Source: Morinoia aosen
Taxonomy: Eukaryota; Arthropoda; Malacostraca; Amphipoda; Talitridae
Length of the DNA stretch: 64,000 bases
Assembly: GCA_030386875.1 (NCBI GenBank)
Contig: CM059564.1
Coordinates: forward strand, 42,242,075 to 42,306,074
Reading direction: 5' to 3'
Part shown: positions 35,301 to 48,734 of the stretch, piece after piece
Layout of the letters: each line of letters starts with the position of its first letter
Numbering within the stretch: position 1 is the first letter of the stretch
Notes under the pieces: generated by a model
The model's database searches: none
Told to the model about the DNA's origin: nothing
What the model saw: only the letters and a program-made list of their open reading frames with translations
Translations under genes and position numbers: made by a program

Positions 35301-38300
35301 AACGCCCTCGAAACCCCGGCTTGCCTTGTGATACCTCTACCCCAACCAATCGCCGCTTGTTTTTCCGACCGAACAGTTAAGAATTGTCCTTAACACACAC
35401 GTGCAAACTTTGGTCCACATTCTCACGCTCAAGAATAACAGTGATAACGGTTTTTACACATTTTCTTAAAGTATTTTGGCAAAAAAATATGAAGTTACGA
35501 GACATGTTTCCCAAAATCTTGTGAGGGTAGTATTTCTGGACACTTTCTATGTAGTGTGAAATATATCACACGACTGCGAGCAGTAGCCGTGCTGAATATC
35601 TCACGACAGGAGTTATTTACAGGGAAGAAGAACTATTGAAAATTTTTTGTAAGAAAGTTTTGCTAAATATACTTTTGTGGATTCCATCAATGAATATTTC
35701 GAACCATGTTTTTAATTCTGTGAAGCCTACTGTGTAAATTCTATATTTGGAACATTAATTTTGAACATGAAAGATTGACCATTTTGAACAAGAGAAAACG
35801 AAGAAAAAGTTAACAATTCCAAATTTTAGAAAAAAAAAATTCAGCTACAGCAACAAAACAAAAAAAATAGGGCAATGAAGCTCAGATTCTAGGTTCATGA
35901 ATAACTGTGCAATGCTACTTTTTAAGGCACTAATAAATCATAAGTAATCATATAACCGTCCATAATTATTGCTTACAACTCACCGTTCATCATTCATCAA
36001 GACCACAGTAGCCTCATAATTTATTCCAATGACAAGTGGAAAAAATAATTCAATTTATTCGCGAAGAAAATCTTCAGGCTAGGGTGAGCTGAATTAACGT
36101 AAAAATCGAGTCATCTTCAATTTAAGACAAAAAGCAAATAAAAGGGAAATAAACTAGCATTGAACTAAAAAGCCAACTTTTGAACAGGCGAACTATACTC
36201 TCAACCGATAAATTAAAGTTACCGAAAGTTGTTTATTTTCTCGCGATTTAATTATCCCCAAAAAACTTTCTTTCACATTGAATTTACGGAAACTGCCTTG
36301 CGAACAGCTCTGACTGCCTAAACAGCGAATAATGTCAAAGCTGACATTTTTTAAATAATTAAAAAAGATAAAAAAATTCCGCTGAAAATTCGTGAAACAT
36401 GTTTCACATTTGCTAACCCGAAAAAGTGGCTTCTTAAATTTTCCAAAATTGTAATTTCTAGCTAACATCCATCTAAAACTGTGCGACTGTTGTTATTTAT
36501 GAGACGCAAAGACCGGGTAAAACAGAAGGATGTATATTAAAGAGTTCTCGTCAGAACTCGTAGACTGTGTGGGCTATGATGAGGAAGACCAGCCAACTGT
36601 TCCACAACGACAAGCATCCTGCTCACACCTGTTACACAGCCTGGCTCCTTCTTAAGTAACGGGAGATCTCGTCAGCTTCAAAACCGAAGTGTTTCAACCA
36701 CCATCTTTATTGTTTGAACTGAGCCACCCTGATTTATTTCTTCTCATGGCTTACACCACGGCATCATACAAGCTAAACCATTTCTTACTAGCCTCACTGT
36801 TTATTAATCAGCGACGACTTTGCTGAAAATTTTACGAATACGTTCCACTGAACTTCGGTACATCGAATAATTTTCTCCACTTCTAATTCGCATTTTGATT
36901 TGTTTGTGGCTATAGATGTATTTATTATCAAACAAATCAAGGGTGTTGTAACAGGGAGGCTGTCTTTCATGTATTCAAGGCTAATACCATCATGTCCAAC
37001 TGAGATGACCACCTCCAAGCTCCCAATGGAGTCAGCATGCGATCTTCATTTGTAAACCCGAAAATACCAAAAACGAATGATGAGCTAACTCTCAAGAAAC
37101 ACTTGAATGTAAAATTTAGGTCGTTTTAAGTACACTGCCCCTACGTGCGGACACATGCCAATCTCACAGAAGTTGGTGGTAGCTAAAATCAAGTTTTTGG
37201 GCTAGGTCGTGTCTACAGCTACATGTAACTACACTGGAAGAAAAAGCAATCTCATCCTCCCACAAAAACTGGCTTCCGTCCACGAAACAGTTAAAATCAC
37301 TGTAGGGCTTCCTAGTTTGATGTGTTTTTTATGCAGAAGATCCTAAGAGACTGATTCGGGTTAACTTGTCTCATTGCAATCATTCATTTGCGCACTGAAG
37401 AAAGAAGCCACTGTTGTGGCACCTAAAAAATTTCATAGGGATCAAGTACAAAAAGTAATTACATCTAATTGATTAAACTGAGGACAACTCATCTTTTACA
37501 ACATCGACAACGAACAATACTCATATAATTCATTTCTTATATAAATCAGCGTCTATAAGCTCTGCAAGCATAAATATTCCAGAGAAGCATCCACCTATTG
37601 CAGGGCAACTCGTTCCGTTCTTCGCGCAGTCATACCCTGCAGCATGAAGCCGAGCCTCATTTTTTCCGTGGTGGCGAAATTCTTCGACCACAAAAACGAA
37701 GGCTGAGCAAGAACAAGGTCCTCAAATGAGATCAGCAGTTTACAGGCCGCACCGTGTAGTGGGACCTTCAAAAAGGTTACGATAATATTTACCTCATGTG
37801 GCCAAAATAAAAATACGGGAGAGCAAATTAGGCGTTATTTCTAGGCACTGCTAAAGAATTTCTTTCCGACTGACTTAGATGCCGTGCGACAGAAAACTTA
37901 TCAGCTCCTTCAAAGACGAGACACCTCCGAGAGCGAAGAATCTCCCCTTAAACGCATGAACATCCGAGGAAGTGAACGTAAACTGCGTTAAGACCCGCCG
38001 CCATTTGAGTCGTTGAGGAAGGCAATAGAGAAACTCGCCCCTGAAACAAAGCCTGCGGTCGTGTTTCAGGTCTAGAAGAAGCGTAATAACAATAAATTCT
38101 CTCACAACGACGAGAAAGGTAAGGGATCCAGTTCACTAACTGCAATGATCCAGGACTCATCAGCGGAAGATCCTCGTTTCAAGACCAAATGGAAGTGGCG
38201 CCAATTCGAAAAAAGCCAAACTTACAAAGTTGTCACGAAGTTCGGTCGAGCTTGATCAGAAATCTGGTCAGTGGACGAGTTAACAAAATCCGCGACATCG

Positions 38301-39200
38301 AAATAGCAGACGTCTTTTCTTAAGGCTAGCCAATTCGAGACAATAAAACATGGTAAGGTTTTTGGACGGCCAAGATGCGCGAAGCCACCTACACAGAAAT
38401 TCCTTCGCTATAAATTCTGAGCGGATTTTCATCATAGAAGTTAATGTTCGTAGCAAGCTAGACATATTGAAGTTGTCGGAAAAAACGAAATACTGCAATC
38501 GATAAAATAGAAGATAAATAAAAAACCTTGATGAAGGAATGCCTTAAATGGAGCGTGGCAAAAATTAGCCAATGCATAATGTCGAACGCAGTAACTTATA
38601 ATTCCCACTATAAAGAAATCAAATCATGCACAAGGAGTAGCAGAATGTTATTCTTTTGAACCATAAATCATGTAAATCATACATCGCAACCGACCTTTAG
38701 AACACTAAACACATACCTGCAGAAGAAAGGAATTGGTGCTCGGTTCTACGAAGATGGCAAGGCAGACCGAAAATTACAGACCGTGATGAATGGAAGGCAT
38801 AGGGCTTAGATGGCGCCATTGGAAGTCAAGCAGACTTCGAGACGTGAAAGACAACAAATGAGGCTTTTAGAACGGGCCAAATCGGGCAATTTGGCGAGCA
38901 CGCGTGGCATGCGCGATACGACGTCGACCGGCACGGCAGTGCGACAAGACTGAAGTAGTCGCCAACTTACAGTAGTATCAGGAAGCGAAGAACTGTAAAG
39001 TTGTACCTGTAGCTCGGTGGCTTTTAACGCTATTTATTTCACGAAGATTATAACGATGCTCGAAAAAAGGGCAAATTGTGCCGACCGTCTCCGAGATACA
39101 CAACAAAAGACGATTCTCAATTGAGAAAGTACACACGCATGCAATTCCTGATATGAAAGTCAATTCTGAATGTTTAGGGGATGTCCTCTGACGCAACGTA
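35300..39200. other. long unannotated stretch
   Basis: 3.9 kb with no tandem array, Rep-A or MITE recognised: the longest repeat-poor part of the window. Frames reach 92 codons and carry no motif I know. If host exons exist in this window, this is one place to look. Confidence 0.35.
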
Positions 39201-39204
39201 GTGT

Positions 39205-39433
39205 TCAACACGTTAAAAGTGCGGCGGGTTAAACTGATGTTCAATATCCAAGTCAAATTAGAGTAGTTTCTAGAGATAAATTACGAATCATTACGAACAT
39301 TAAATAGATCGTAAATGTATTTAGTTTTCATTAAGTGAAATGAAGATCGAGTTGGTGACTGCTGGTCGGTCAGCAGCATTATGAAACTCCCCTCAGTGAC
39401 CACCGGTAGGTCATGTCGCACTCGCCGAGTTAA
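39205..39433. mobile_element. palindrome MITE, subfamily 2
   Basis: 229 bp from TCAA-CACGTTAAAAGTGCGGCGGG to ...gcactcgccgag-TTAA. Near the right end gaccaccggtaggtc is the family palindrome with two changes. Internal sequence (ttggtgactgctgg-tcagcagcattatgaaa) matches the split copy at 22571 in reverse. Confidence 0.82.
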
Positions 39434-39439
39434 GATACA

Positions 39440-41425
39440 AGGACCATTTCTACTCCAGCGCCAGACTCGAGCGTGGGGCGCAACTCAAGGGACAACGTCG
39501 TCAGATTGACCTTTTTCCGGCTAAAATTATCTAAGTTAACCCAGTTTGATTAAAAAAAACAATGAGAATTTTGTCAAAAATAAAAGAATTATCTGGCGAT
39601 TTTAGCGAAAGAAAAGAGCGACGAACATTAGTAGTTTATTCCTTCCGAATCCGAAGAAGGAAGTTTTTTTTTTATAAGATTTTATTTTAATCTGCAACGC
39701 ATAAGTTTAGAAGTTGAAATGTGTATTGGCTGAGAGGAGTTGAAAGTATTTCTGAAAATTTTCATAACTTGTTTATTTCTCCATAAAAAGTGCTGCTAAA
39801 CAAATTCAGATGAAAATAAGAGGTTCTTGAAAATTGGATGAAGATAAATATTTTATCCATTGAATCCAAATACACGTGAGGTTGAAAGCGATAGCTGAGC
39901 TCGAATTGCTTACACTTCACTTTACCTTCTGCCTCTGCTGATACTGAGAAGCGGAATAGCAATTCCTTCTTGGACTTCAGCTATCAAGTGAGGAGGGTAA
40001 CATCCTTTGGAGCGTCCAGTGCAGCAGTAACATTGTTTGCGTCCTCCAAAACAAAAACCAATTGTAGAATTAAAAAAATAGAGTCTGCAATAAATTTCAG
40101 TTTAAAGGGAAACGCATTATATGGATCTTTTTAACAGGGCATGAGAATTTAATATGAATAACAACAGTACAATGACATTGAATTTGGAATCGAATCCAGT
40201 CGGTTGCGCATTTCAGTGAATAAACCTTCTCATATCATTTCGAGCGGAAAATTTCTGCCATCGTATTGCTTCTGAGAAGAAACCTTACAAGCGCCGACAG
40301 AGAGGCCTGCTTTTAGGATTTTATATCAGCGAAGGTCGGCCAGAAAGGTCGACAATACGCTCCCAAATTTGAACTTGATTGAGTGAAAGGAACAAACATC
40401 AAAAGCGAGACAAAATGAAGCACTTTAACAGCAAACGCTTTCAATGAAATGTTTATTGCATGATTGTTTTCTTCGAATGAGAAGAACAACATCAAAGCGC
40501 CATGAACAGCATTGTTGTAATTATTCTCGTTGGAATTATTTACTTTAGGACACGGCAGGTAAAAATAATATGTTCGCTTCCTCTGAGTACAGCCAAGTAT
40601 CCCATTCCCACGTTTAACCGATAAAACCTGTACACTGTACATGACTAAAATCGTACATTCAAAACAAATGTCTGTCATTCCATTAGAAGAGAAAGAATCT
40701 TTTTACACGAAGACGAAGACAATCACTAAATGTATTGTATTTTCAATTCAATGGACTTTTGCACGAGGATTACAAGAACAAAAGAGCGCAATAAACATTT
40801 ACCCACATAATGGAGGAAAAGAAAGAGCTAAGGATAAAGAGACACCCGCATCATAGAGTACCTAGCAAATTAAATACATTTCACACCTAAAAAAGGAAGT
40901 TCGGCTAACCAAGATAACCTCATGCAAAACAAAGCAGAATTTCGCAATGGAATAGGGTTGAATAAAGACCAAAGATCACAACCTCCCCAGGACCCGACGC
41001 ACAATACAGCAGTTACGTCATCGTCATGAACTCGGGACGCGTGATCACGGCAAACACTTCGCAGCGCTAACAATGACAAAAGCAGAAGTTGCGTCGCTTA
41101 AGAAGTAACGTCAACAACAAATTGTCGGGCACTCTTTGAGCGTTGTGAGCCGCTACCAGTAGCGCTCTTCCGCTACTCGACAAACTCAAGACCGCGGAGT
41201 TCAAACTGTCGCAAGACTCGAGCTGTCGAGTCCAGACAATGGAGCTCCAAGCAAATTATCACGGCTTGCCGCCGTCGTGGCAGGTCCCCTTGAATGTGAT
41301 CAACTATTCACTTTGGGGTGTTCTGGAAGCCTCAGTTCACGCATAGCCCTATTAGGAAACATTTCCATATACAGGTACTTCACTGAAGAAATACGCGAAC
41401 AAAAATTTGAGATATCGATTACCAA
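39440..41425. other. unannotated stretch
   Basis: No gene recognised; the largest frame is 121 codons on the minus strand (40313-40678) without a known motif. Confidence 0.4.
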
Positions 41426-41429
41426 ACAC

Positions 41430-41770
41430 AAGGAAAGGCAGTCTACCAAATGCTCCCAACGAGAAACGCAATAAACTAAATGCTCTAACATAAAAAGACA
41501 GCCCATCAAATGTTCTCAGCACAAAAACATCGCCCACCGAATGCTCCCAAAACAAAAACAACAAAGCTGACCAAATAATCCAGAAAAAAACCATCGAATA
41601 CTCTCAACACAAAAAGACAGCCCACATATGCTCCTAACACATAAAAGACAACCCACATAAGCTCCTAAGACAGAAAAGACAGCCCACCAAATACACTCAA
41701 CACAAAACAGACAGCCCGCGAATTCTCACGACACAAAAAGACAGCCCACTAAATTCTCACGCCACAAAAC
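41430..41770. repeat. ~32-bp tandem repeat, about 11 units
   Basis: Variants of cacaaaaagacagcccacca followed by aatgctctcaa. Unit length varies by small indels and the middle units are most diverged. Confidence 0.93.
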
Positions 41771-42104
41771 CAGTTTGAACTCAGCGCTCTGACAAGCACG
41801 GTACTAATTACAGCAGGAGCAGAGGCTGCACTCCGTCCGATTGAACGCTGCTCTCGGCGCCGCCATCCGAGTTGAAAATTAGCTAAAAGCCTTTGACCGC
41901 TTCCATCGGGCGAAAATCTACGAGGCTAGAGACGCGCACAAAATGACACGAGTTATTGGACTTAGCTGATGCCTCCTGAAGATTTCTTCACACGTTTTCT
42001 TGTTGAATTGCATTACCTATTCGTTTTAAGGTATATATCATAGGGGACAAGGAAATTTACTCAAATACATAGATTCATATTAAATTTTAGCTTCTGTTCG
42101 ATTT

Positions 42105-42461
42105 AGATTAGATTATATGTTACTTTAAGCCTCTCTAACCGCTGCAAAAAAGAGCGTATCGAAGAGAGGAAGGAAGAAGGCACCATTTGGTATGGAGATA
42201 AGAGAATGCGGAATCTATGCAGAAGGGCATAGAAACAATAAGTTGGGAAAAAGTTGATGAAAAAAAACAAAAAGTTGACGAAGAAAATAGTAGGTGCTGA
42301 AAAACAGGACATCAGTGAACCGAAAAAGGTGGTCCTCAACATAGCAAAAAATATTTTATTTCAACAAAAAACAGGCCTACTTACTCTCAGCTCGGGCCCT
42401 CACACTTTCCCCTTGGGAGCGCTAATTTCCATAGATACAATAGTTGTATCCTTCTGAAGCG
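42105..42461 (-). mobile_element. Rep-A copy, near full length
   Basis: 357 bp flanked by the 12-bp duplication tctgttcgattt (42093-42104 and 42462-42473). Tail agattagattatatg; 5' end has gatacaatagttgtatc then a degraded ccttctgaag. Confidence 0.93.
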
Positions 42462-42479
42462 TCTGTTCGATTTGTACGA

Positions 42480-43205
42480 ACTGTGGATGATTTCCAACGC
42501 GTGGCCGTGTGAAAAACTGCAGGGTATTTCAAGAAAATTAAGCACTAGCCGATGACAAGAAAAACTCTTTGATTATATTTCTCACTAGTATCTTCTTATT
42601 AGCTTATCATTTAATTCTCATGATCCTTAAGCTTAAAATTAAAAAACCAGAAAATTATGTCCTCTTCACCTAAATCAATTGCAGCCATGATATAATATTT
42701 TTAAGAAAATAACATTCACATCGAAGTAGTACAATGGGTAACATATACCGAGCATCGCGTTTTGGTAATTGAATACTACATTCACTTCATGAAAACTCAG
42801 CAAGGAAGAACTGCAACTCCTTTTCAAGCGTTTCAAAGAGAGACGGCAGGCTTCACTGGAAGCGTAAACAAGCAAGCCTGCGTGAAACCAACTTTGTATC
42901 CGTAGGGAACCAATTCAGGAGGAAGGAGAACGGCTGTGGGGACATCCGCTCTGCCAATGCAAAGACTTGAAGCTTTTCAAATTGTCTGGTCCACTTGCGA
43001 ACGGCATACGAGTTAGTCAGAGAACGCAGCGGCTTCATTGGTTGCCAATAAGCGACTATCGAGAGCCGCCAATATCGCAGCCGCCGAGTCTAACTTCATC
43101 GAACTGCCGAATTGTAAGGCCTGGGCAGCAAGCAACGACTCCTCATGTTCTTTTGTGGATTTTGTGGATGTTTGCCTAGTGGACGGTGGAGGAAATGAGG
43201 CACAC
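42480..43205. other. unannotated stretch
   Basis: No recognised feature; opposed short frames around 42853-43179 lack motifs. Confidence 0.4.
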
Positions 43206-43209
43206 CGAG

Positions 43210-43425
43210 TGTCTTAAAAATACACTCACTCTTTGACTGGCCAGTACTCATGTATTTCGTTTTGATATAGGTGTTTATTGACGTAGATACAAGTCTAATA
43301 TATTGAATCAAAGGAAAGAACTACGAATATAAGAAAATTAAACATGAGAGAAAACTTAATTACACTTAGAGCTTAAAAAATATACGAGTTATCGTCAGTC
43401 AAAATATGAGAAGATTTTTTCAGGA
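43210..43425 (+). repeat. dispersed repeat B, copy 1
   Basis: Core tgtatttcgttttgatatag at 43251 with tgtttattg and aatcaaaggaaagaac downstream matches 61354-61567 in the same orientation. Flanking similarity begins at gtgtcttaaaaat and ends after gagttatcgtcagtca...gattttttc. Probably an unclassified transposon fragment. Confidence 0.8.
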
Positions 43426-44010
43426 AGTCCTGTGTACTTAAATACAGAGTGGATCGTACGCTTACGAAATATTTACGAAACATTACAGAGATTTGATTTG
43501 AGAAACTGCGATTCGCTTAGCTCCAACAATTGTACTGCAAGTGAAATAGCTGTAATAAACCACTTAAAGCACAACTACAGGTGAATCACTGCAATTCAAT
43601 AATTCGAGAACTCAGTAAACACACAATTGAATTAAAAAACGCTGTTACACAAGGATATGCGTAACCAGTATACGAGTGTGCATCACAGAGCAGAGGCAAT
43701 CATCTCTGAATGACATTTTGCGCCAAACTTTTTATCTTCACGCGCTAAATCATTGCATGAAAAGACATTTCACTGAATTACACAGTTCAAAAGGCATTTT
43801 CATAAATCCATTTATCTACCACTAAACTACAAATACCATATTCATTCCACCAGTCGCTGCCGTCATTCTAAATCCAGCGGACAAAACAGTATCAACGATT
43901 CATTCCCAATAAAGTCCTTCACTTCCACTGACGACATCACTCACCCACAAGCACATGTTTGTTTACATACTCAAACATAACTTAGGCATTGCTGAATTTC
44001 AGCTGAGTGC

Positions 44011-44555
44011 ACTGCACATTGAAAGAACATCACTTAATTGTAAGGCACGGTTAACAACGGTGAACCTGCGGCATTTAAATGCTCACGAAGCAATATTGAG
44101 AGCTTCTGCACTGCAAATTGAAAGAAAACACTTCATTTAACTTGAGGGCACGGTCAACAATAGCCAGGCTGCAGTATTTAGACACTCACGAGGTACTGCA
44201 AATTGAAAGAACACACTTCATCTAACTGGAAGGCACGGTTAACAATAGCCAGGCTGCGGCATTTAGACGCTCACGGGGTACTGTAAATTGAAAGAAGACA
44301 CTTCATTTAACTGGAAGGCAGGGTTAACAATAGCCAGGCTGCGGCATTTAGACGCTCACGAGATACTGTAAATTGAAAGAAGACACTTCATTTAACTGGA
44401 AGGCAGGGTTAACAATAGCCAGGCTGCGGCATTTAGTCGCTCACGAGATACTACAAATTGAAAGAACACACTTCATTTTAACTGGAAGGCAGGGTTAACA
44501 ATAGCCAGGCTGCGGCATTTAGACGCTCACGAGGCAATATTGGACGCATCTCTCC
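44011..44555. repeat. 85-bp satellite, six units
   Basis: Units start (actgca/actgta/actaca) at 44011, 44110, 44195, 44280, 44365 and 44450; the spacing from the second unit on is exactly 85 bp. Each contains aattgaaagaa-acacttcat, ggttaacaatagccaggctg and catttagacgctcacgag. The first and last units both continue with gcaatattg and a ttct/atct segment absent from the inner ones. Confidence 0.95.
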
Positions 44556-44559
44556 TCAG

Positions 44560-45310
44560 CGTCAGCACCACACAACGCAGGCTGGGATGCCTCCGAGTCA
44601 ACAAGAGCACACGCTTCGCTGGAGCGGCCTGCCAGTGCCAGGCCGCAGCTCGGCTGGCTGGTAAAGTGTGTCGCACTCCGACGACCATAATGGCCTCTGT
44701 GTAATGACTTGAGTCGTAGCCTTTCAGGCTCATGCATTTGTGTTTCTCCCGCTCTCCTTTTCAATGGCGCGCTGCGGGCTACGTCTTCGGTCAGTTTTCA
44801 AGGAAGCCTTCAAAGTCACCGCGCGATATAAGTATTATGCTTATTTTCTCCTAATGTGGAATAAAAAGTTTCTCGCCGGTGTGTATGGAGGCCCATCATT
44901 ATCTCACTCGTACTCCTTATTTTCTATCGTGCTCCAATGGTTTGACAAGCACTTAAATACAAGCAATTTTAAGATCCTGGTGCTTGACGGTCGTGCTGGT
45001 GGTAATCTACGCAAGATGGAAAATTATCGATCCACCCATGGTTTCTTTTTCAATGATCCGTTAAATTAAAACATTGTTACGTATTTATATCTACAAGTCT
45101 CAAACATTGTAAGAGATTTGAGCATTGCAACACACGCTTAACTTGAATAAACCAATTCTCAGAAACATCGCCAGTAAAAGAATTCAAACGGAAAAACATA
45201 ACACAATACAATTTAGTGCTGATATTTTTCTAGCGATAAGTTATTTTCGTGGCACATCAGAATTCACAAATAAATAAAATCAATAACAGAAAAGATTGAA
45301 TTAGAACTGA
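44560..45310. other. unannotated stretch with 109-codon frame
   Basis: The plus frame 44740-45069 has 109 codons of mixed composition; no motif recognised and no splice context established. Left uncalled. Confidence 0.35.
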
Positions 45311-45315
45311 TCAGA

Positions 45316-45691
45316 TGTTTGTTTAAACATCCCTAATCGCAACGAAAGCGTTCCAAAGATAAATAGGATGAAAGCTCCATTTAGAATGGCGTTAATTAAG
45401 GGAACGTAGAATCTATGCATAAGGTGTGCTTCCCAACAGGATCCTCCGCGCATAGAAACAGTAAGTTATGCTGACTATGAAACAAGATAAAAATGGAAGA
45501 AGAAAGTAACAGGTAGTGAAAAACATGCCGAAAAAAGATGGTCCCCTTAATAAAAGAAAAACACAAACAGAAAACAAACACGTCAAATAACAAAAAAGAA
45601 GGCCAATGTAACTCTCAGCTTGGGACCTCACATTTTACCTCTAAGAGTGTCAATTCGTATAGGGACACTATAGTTGCATCCCTCTGAGGGG
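45316..45691 (-). mobile_element. Rep-A copy, long subfamily
   Basis: Body from gtttaaacatccctaatcgc to gttgcatccctctgagggg. It contains the extra ~25-bp segment (tgcttcccaacaggatcctcc) between gcataaggtg and gcgcatagaaac that distinguishes the long subfamily. Confidence 0.88.
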
Positions 45692-45699
45692 TCAAAGAA

Positions 45700-46700
45700 A
45701 GAAAAATGGCGAATTGTTACGCTCATCTAGTTGAGAATAATTATACGTGCCAATTTCGTCGTACATTACTTATACTGTAACCCATAAATTAATATTAAAC
45801 ATATACGATTACACACACATATATATGTACATCAAATTTGAACAAAGTACCAGAAGTGTGAATTCAAAACACTATTACACGCAAATTTAAGAGAGAAAGA
45901 CAATTTGTTAAACAATTCCAGAGCGAGAACGTAAAATAAGATGAACAAATTGAAGCTCTCTACAATTGTTTGAGATATTTTTTATGTCATCGGAGGGAGG
46001 AGATGGAAAGAACTTAACATCTCTAGGGAAATCTAAGCGAAAGAACATCTCGGAACTCTATAGAAGGGAACTTTCTTGCCAAAGAGCTCCTGACTGGAAG
46101 ATGAACGTGAGAGGAGCGGCAGCAACGTCGTGTTATTAATCTGACCAGGAAGGTGTCGGGTGCTGCAAGAACGAGTTCAGCAACTTCATTGTTTGTCGAA
46201 AGTGAGAATCATCTTTCTTTTGTCGGCCAGCGCATAGGAAGCAATGAAGAGAAAACGAAGTTCACACCAGCCACGCTCACGATCAAATTTCTAACGGTGC
46301 ACTAGAGGGTGAAAACCCGTCATCGTTCAGGAATTTCTTAAATTGATCAAACCTTCGAACAATTGGATCACCTTGGGAACTTTTCTCCCTGATTCCCGCG
46401 CGTTACATTTCCCCTCATTTTTACCTGCATGAGGAATTAATAAAATTGGCATCGACGTTTAACGCTCTATTTTTTCTTTAAACGTACATTTTTTCACCAC
46501 ATTATTCATCGTGCGTTGTGAATATTTTCAGAAGTTTGAAAAAAGTGCTTCGACGGTAAACTCAATAATTTCATTCCTTTTTCCACTTTTCATCCCAATA
46601 GGAAATTCATTGAGAATTCACTATAACGATAAAAAGCACGTCGGTCAGATGATCGGCTCTTGTATTCATACCCCGTCATTTCATTCTTTTCTCCCTTTCT
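45700..46700. other. unannotated AT-rich stretch
   Basis: No recognised gene. A purine-rich patch near 45990-46120 might be a very old Rep-A remnant but does not align convincingly. Confidence 0.35.
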
Positions 46701-46704
46701 TAAT

Positions 46705-46938
46705 TTAACACGTTCGTTGCGCATTGGGCCATGTGTGGTCCAATCGGTAAATTTCTAATTAACGTTATGACATAAACGAATTACATTCCATCTGTATCGC
46801 GAACTTCTTAATGAATAACTGTTTTGCATACGAGGTGAAATGTTATCGTGCAATTGTATTTTCATATTTCTTGTGAAAGATTAAAATGTATTCGAGCAGT
46901 TAAGTCGATTTTTCAGTCAAAAACCTAACCAAATCAAC
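46705..46938. mobile_element. possible TTAA MITE, subfamily 3
   Basis: Left end TTAA-CACGTTCGTTGCGCATTG matches the family TIR, followed by an imperfect palindrome ttgggccatgtgtggtccaa where others carry GACCCACCGGTGGGTC. A TCAA lies 230 bp downstream but the right TIR is not convincing. Confidence 0.45.
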
Positions 46939-46939
46939 C

Positions 46940-48515
46940 ATTATCAGCCTCGGATACGCGATGCTAAAATCAAGTTTGCATTTGGGCTTTGGACACGCAG
47001 CGTTCTGCAACGAGCGGAACCGAAGTGCTTCTGAGCGAAAGTGACCGCCAAACCGACGCGCCCGCATAGGCTGGAGCTGTGGCGGACCTTGGGCCAAAAA
47101 GCGTTACCCAACAAGCTGCTGCTCTCTCTTTCTCTGCTGCGTCTGCACACCACGTGCACCGGAGAATGTGACTGTCAAGGACCTCCAGCAAAAAGTCCGT
47201 CGTAACACCTACGTGGAGGCAGTCAGGTCAGGAAACGATCGAGTTCTGCTGGGTCACCTTGCAAACATTACTCACCTTCGGGATGATAGGCACAACTTCC
47301 AGATTAGGTAATAAATCTAATTAGACTTGTCGCGTACTCAATGCTTACGAAATTAACTGCTGAAAGCAATTCAGCGTCAGGAGAGTTGCTGTGACACACT
47401 AGTCGACTATCAGTGACTCCCTGAAAAAAAAAAGTTTTTTGTCTACGAATTAAAACGGAGTCCTAATCTCACTAAAGAATGTTTTTGTCTCAGAAATTAC
47501 TACATAACTCCAAAATCGTCTTCTTAACACACTATTGCTTAAGGATCTTTTTACTTTCAAGTGACTTATAGGAAGAAATGAAATTTGGATCAAAGCTAAA
47601 TTAAAGGAGACTTTAAGAACAATGTAATCAAATTTTTTTGAGAATAGATTGATGAAACTATTAAAACGGCGAATGTCATCTTCGTTTGAGCACCAAAACA
47701 TGGTAAAGAGGATTATAACGAGAGCAACTACGAGGAACATTCTCCTTTGAACTAAGCCTTGGGTAAGCTGCTATCTCTAAATAAAATATGATAGAAATAT
47801 GTAATTCAGTACACCATCCTAATTAAATTCACGCATACAAACGTTTCGGGCTTAAATTCGATGCGGTTTTCAAAGAAATGCGGAAATTTAAGTTGTTGAG
47901 CAGAAAATAATCAAGATCAAATTTTCACAAGAGACAGTACAACAGTGGCACGGGATGAGCGAACATGTTGACAAACGAAATATTTAAAATATCTATCCGA
48001 ATTTGTACATGTTAACGAGTTAATAAATGCCAATTGAAAAGCATAACCTATTTTATCCTGAATTTGAAGTCACAAAATTTGAATCGCAACTAACCGTCGA
48101 CAACAAAATTATAAAGGACCAGTGAGTGTGACCGGCACTTGAAAACATGATTCATTTTTACACAAGCTCAGAGACTTCAGTTCGATGATTGGCAACCCTT
48201 CGATGATTGTTGCTTCTAGAGCTATGAAACACTTCGAAATCTGGAAGCTTTAACACCATTTCATTAAAAAATGAATTATTACTCAAGTTGCGCTGCATGA
48301 AATACTGAAAAAATCCCGGGGCGAAATCCGATTATGGAAATGGATGGATATACAAAGTAATCTTTTCTATTGGCATCGAAATTCAATATTCCATTCTATG
48401 TCGTCCTTCCGATCGCTGCGAATGCGCTTTGTGAGTGCTTGGAAAATTCAACACATGCAACTCGGAAAGGTAAAGAAATTTTTTTATGACTTTGCACAAT
48501 ACTCAGCCGTTTGAG
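46940..48515. other. unannotated stretch
   Basis: No recognised gene; several overlapping minus frames of 65-73 codons at 46900-47191 have no known motif. Confidence 0.4.
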
Positions 48516-48519
48516 AAAG

Positions 48520-48730
48520 TACTATATGATAATAAGGGACTTCAATTACGCCATTTGTGAAAATATATTATAACTGGGTACTTCAATTACGGCATTCGGA
48601 AATATATATGATAACTTGGCACTTCAATTACATCATTTGATGTATCATAACTTCGCTTTAAAATACGCCAAATAAAAAAATATTCCATCCCAACCTTGCA
48701 CATCAATTACGTTATATGAGAAAATCGCTT
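48520..48730. repeat. ~56-bp tandem repeat, 4 units, diverged
   Basis: cttcaattacgccatttg recurs as cttcaattacggcattcg, cttcaattacatcatttg and catcaattacgttatatg, with ataact-gg-act between. Confidence 0.8.
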
Positions 48731-48734
48731 ACGC

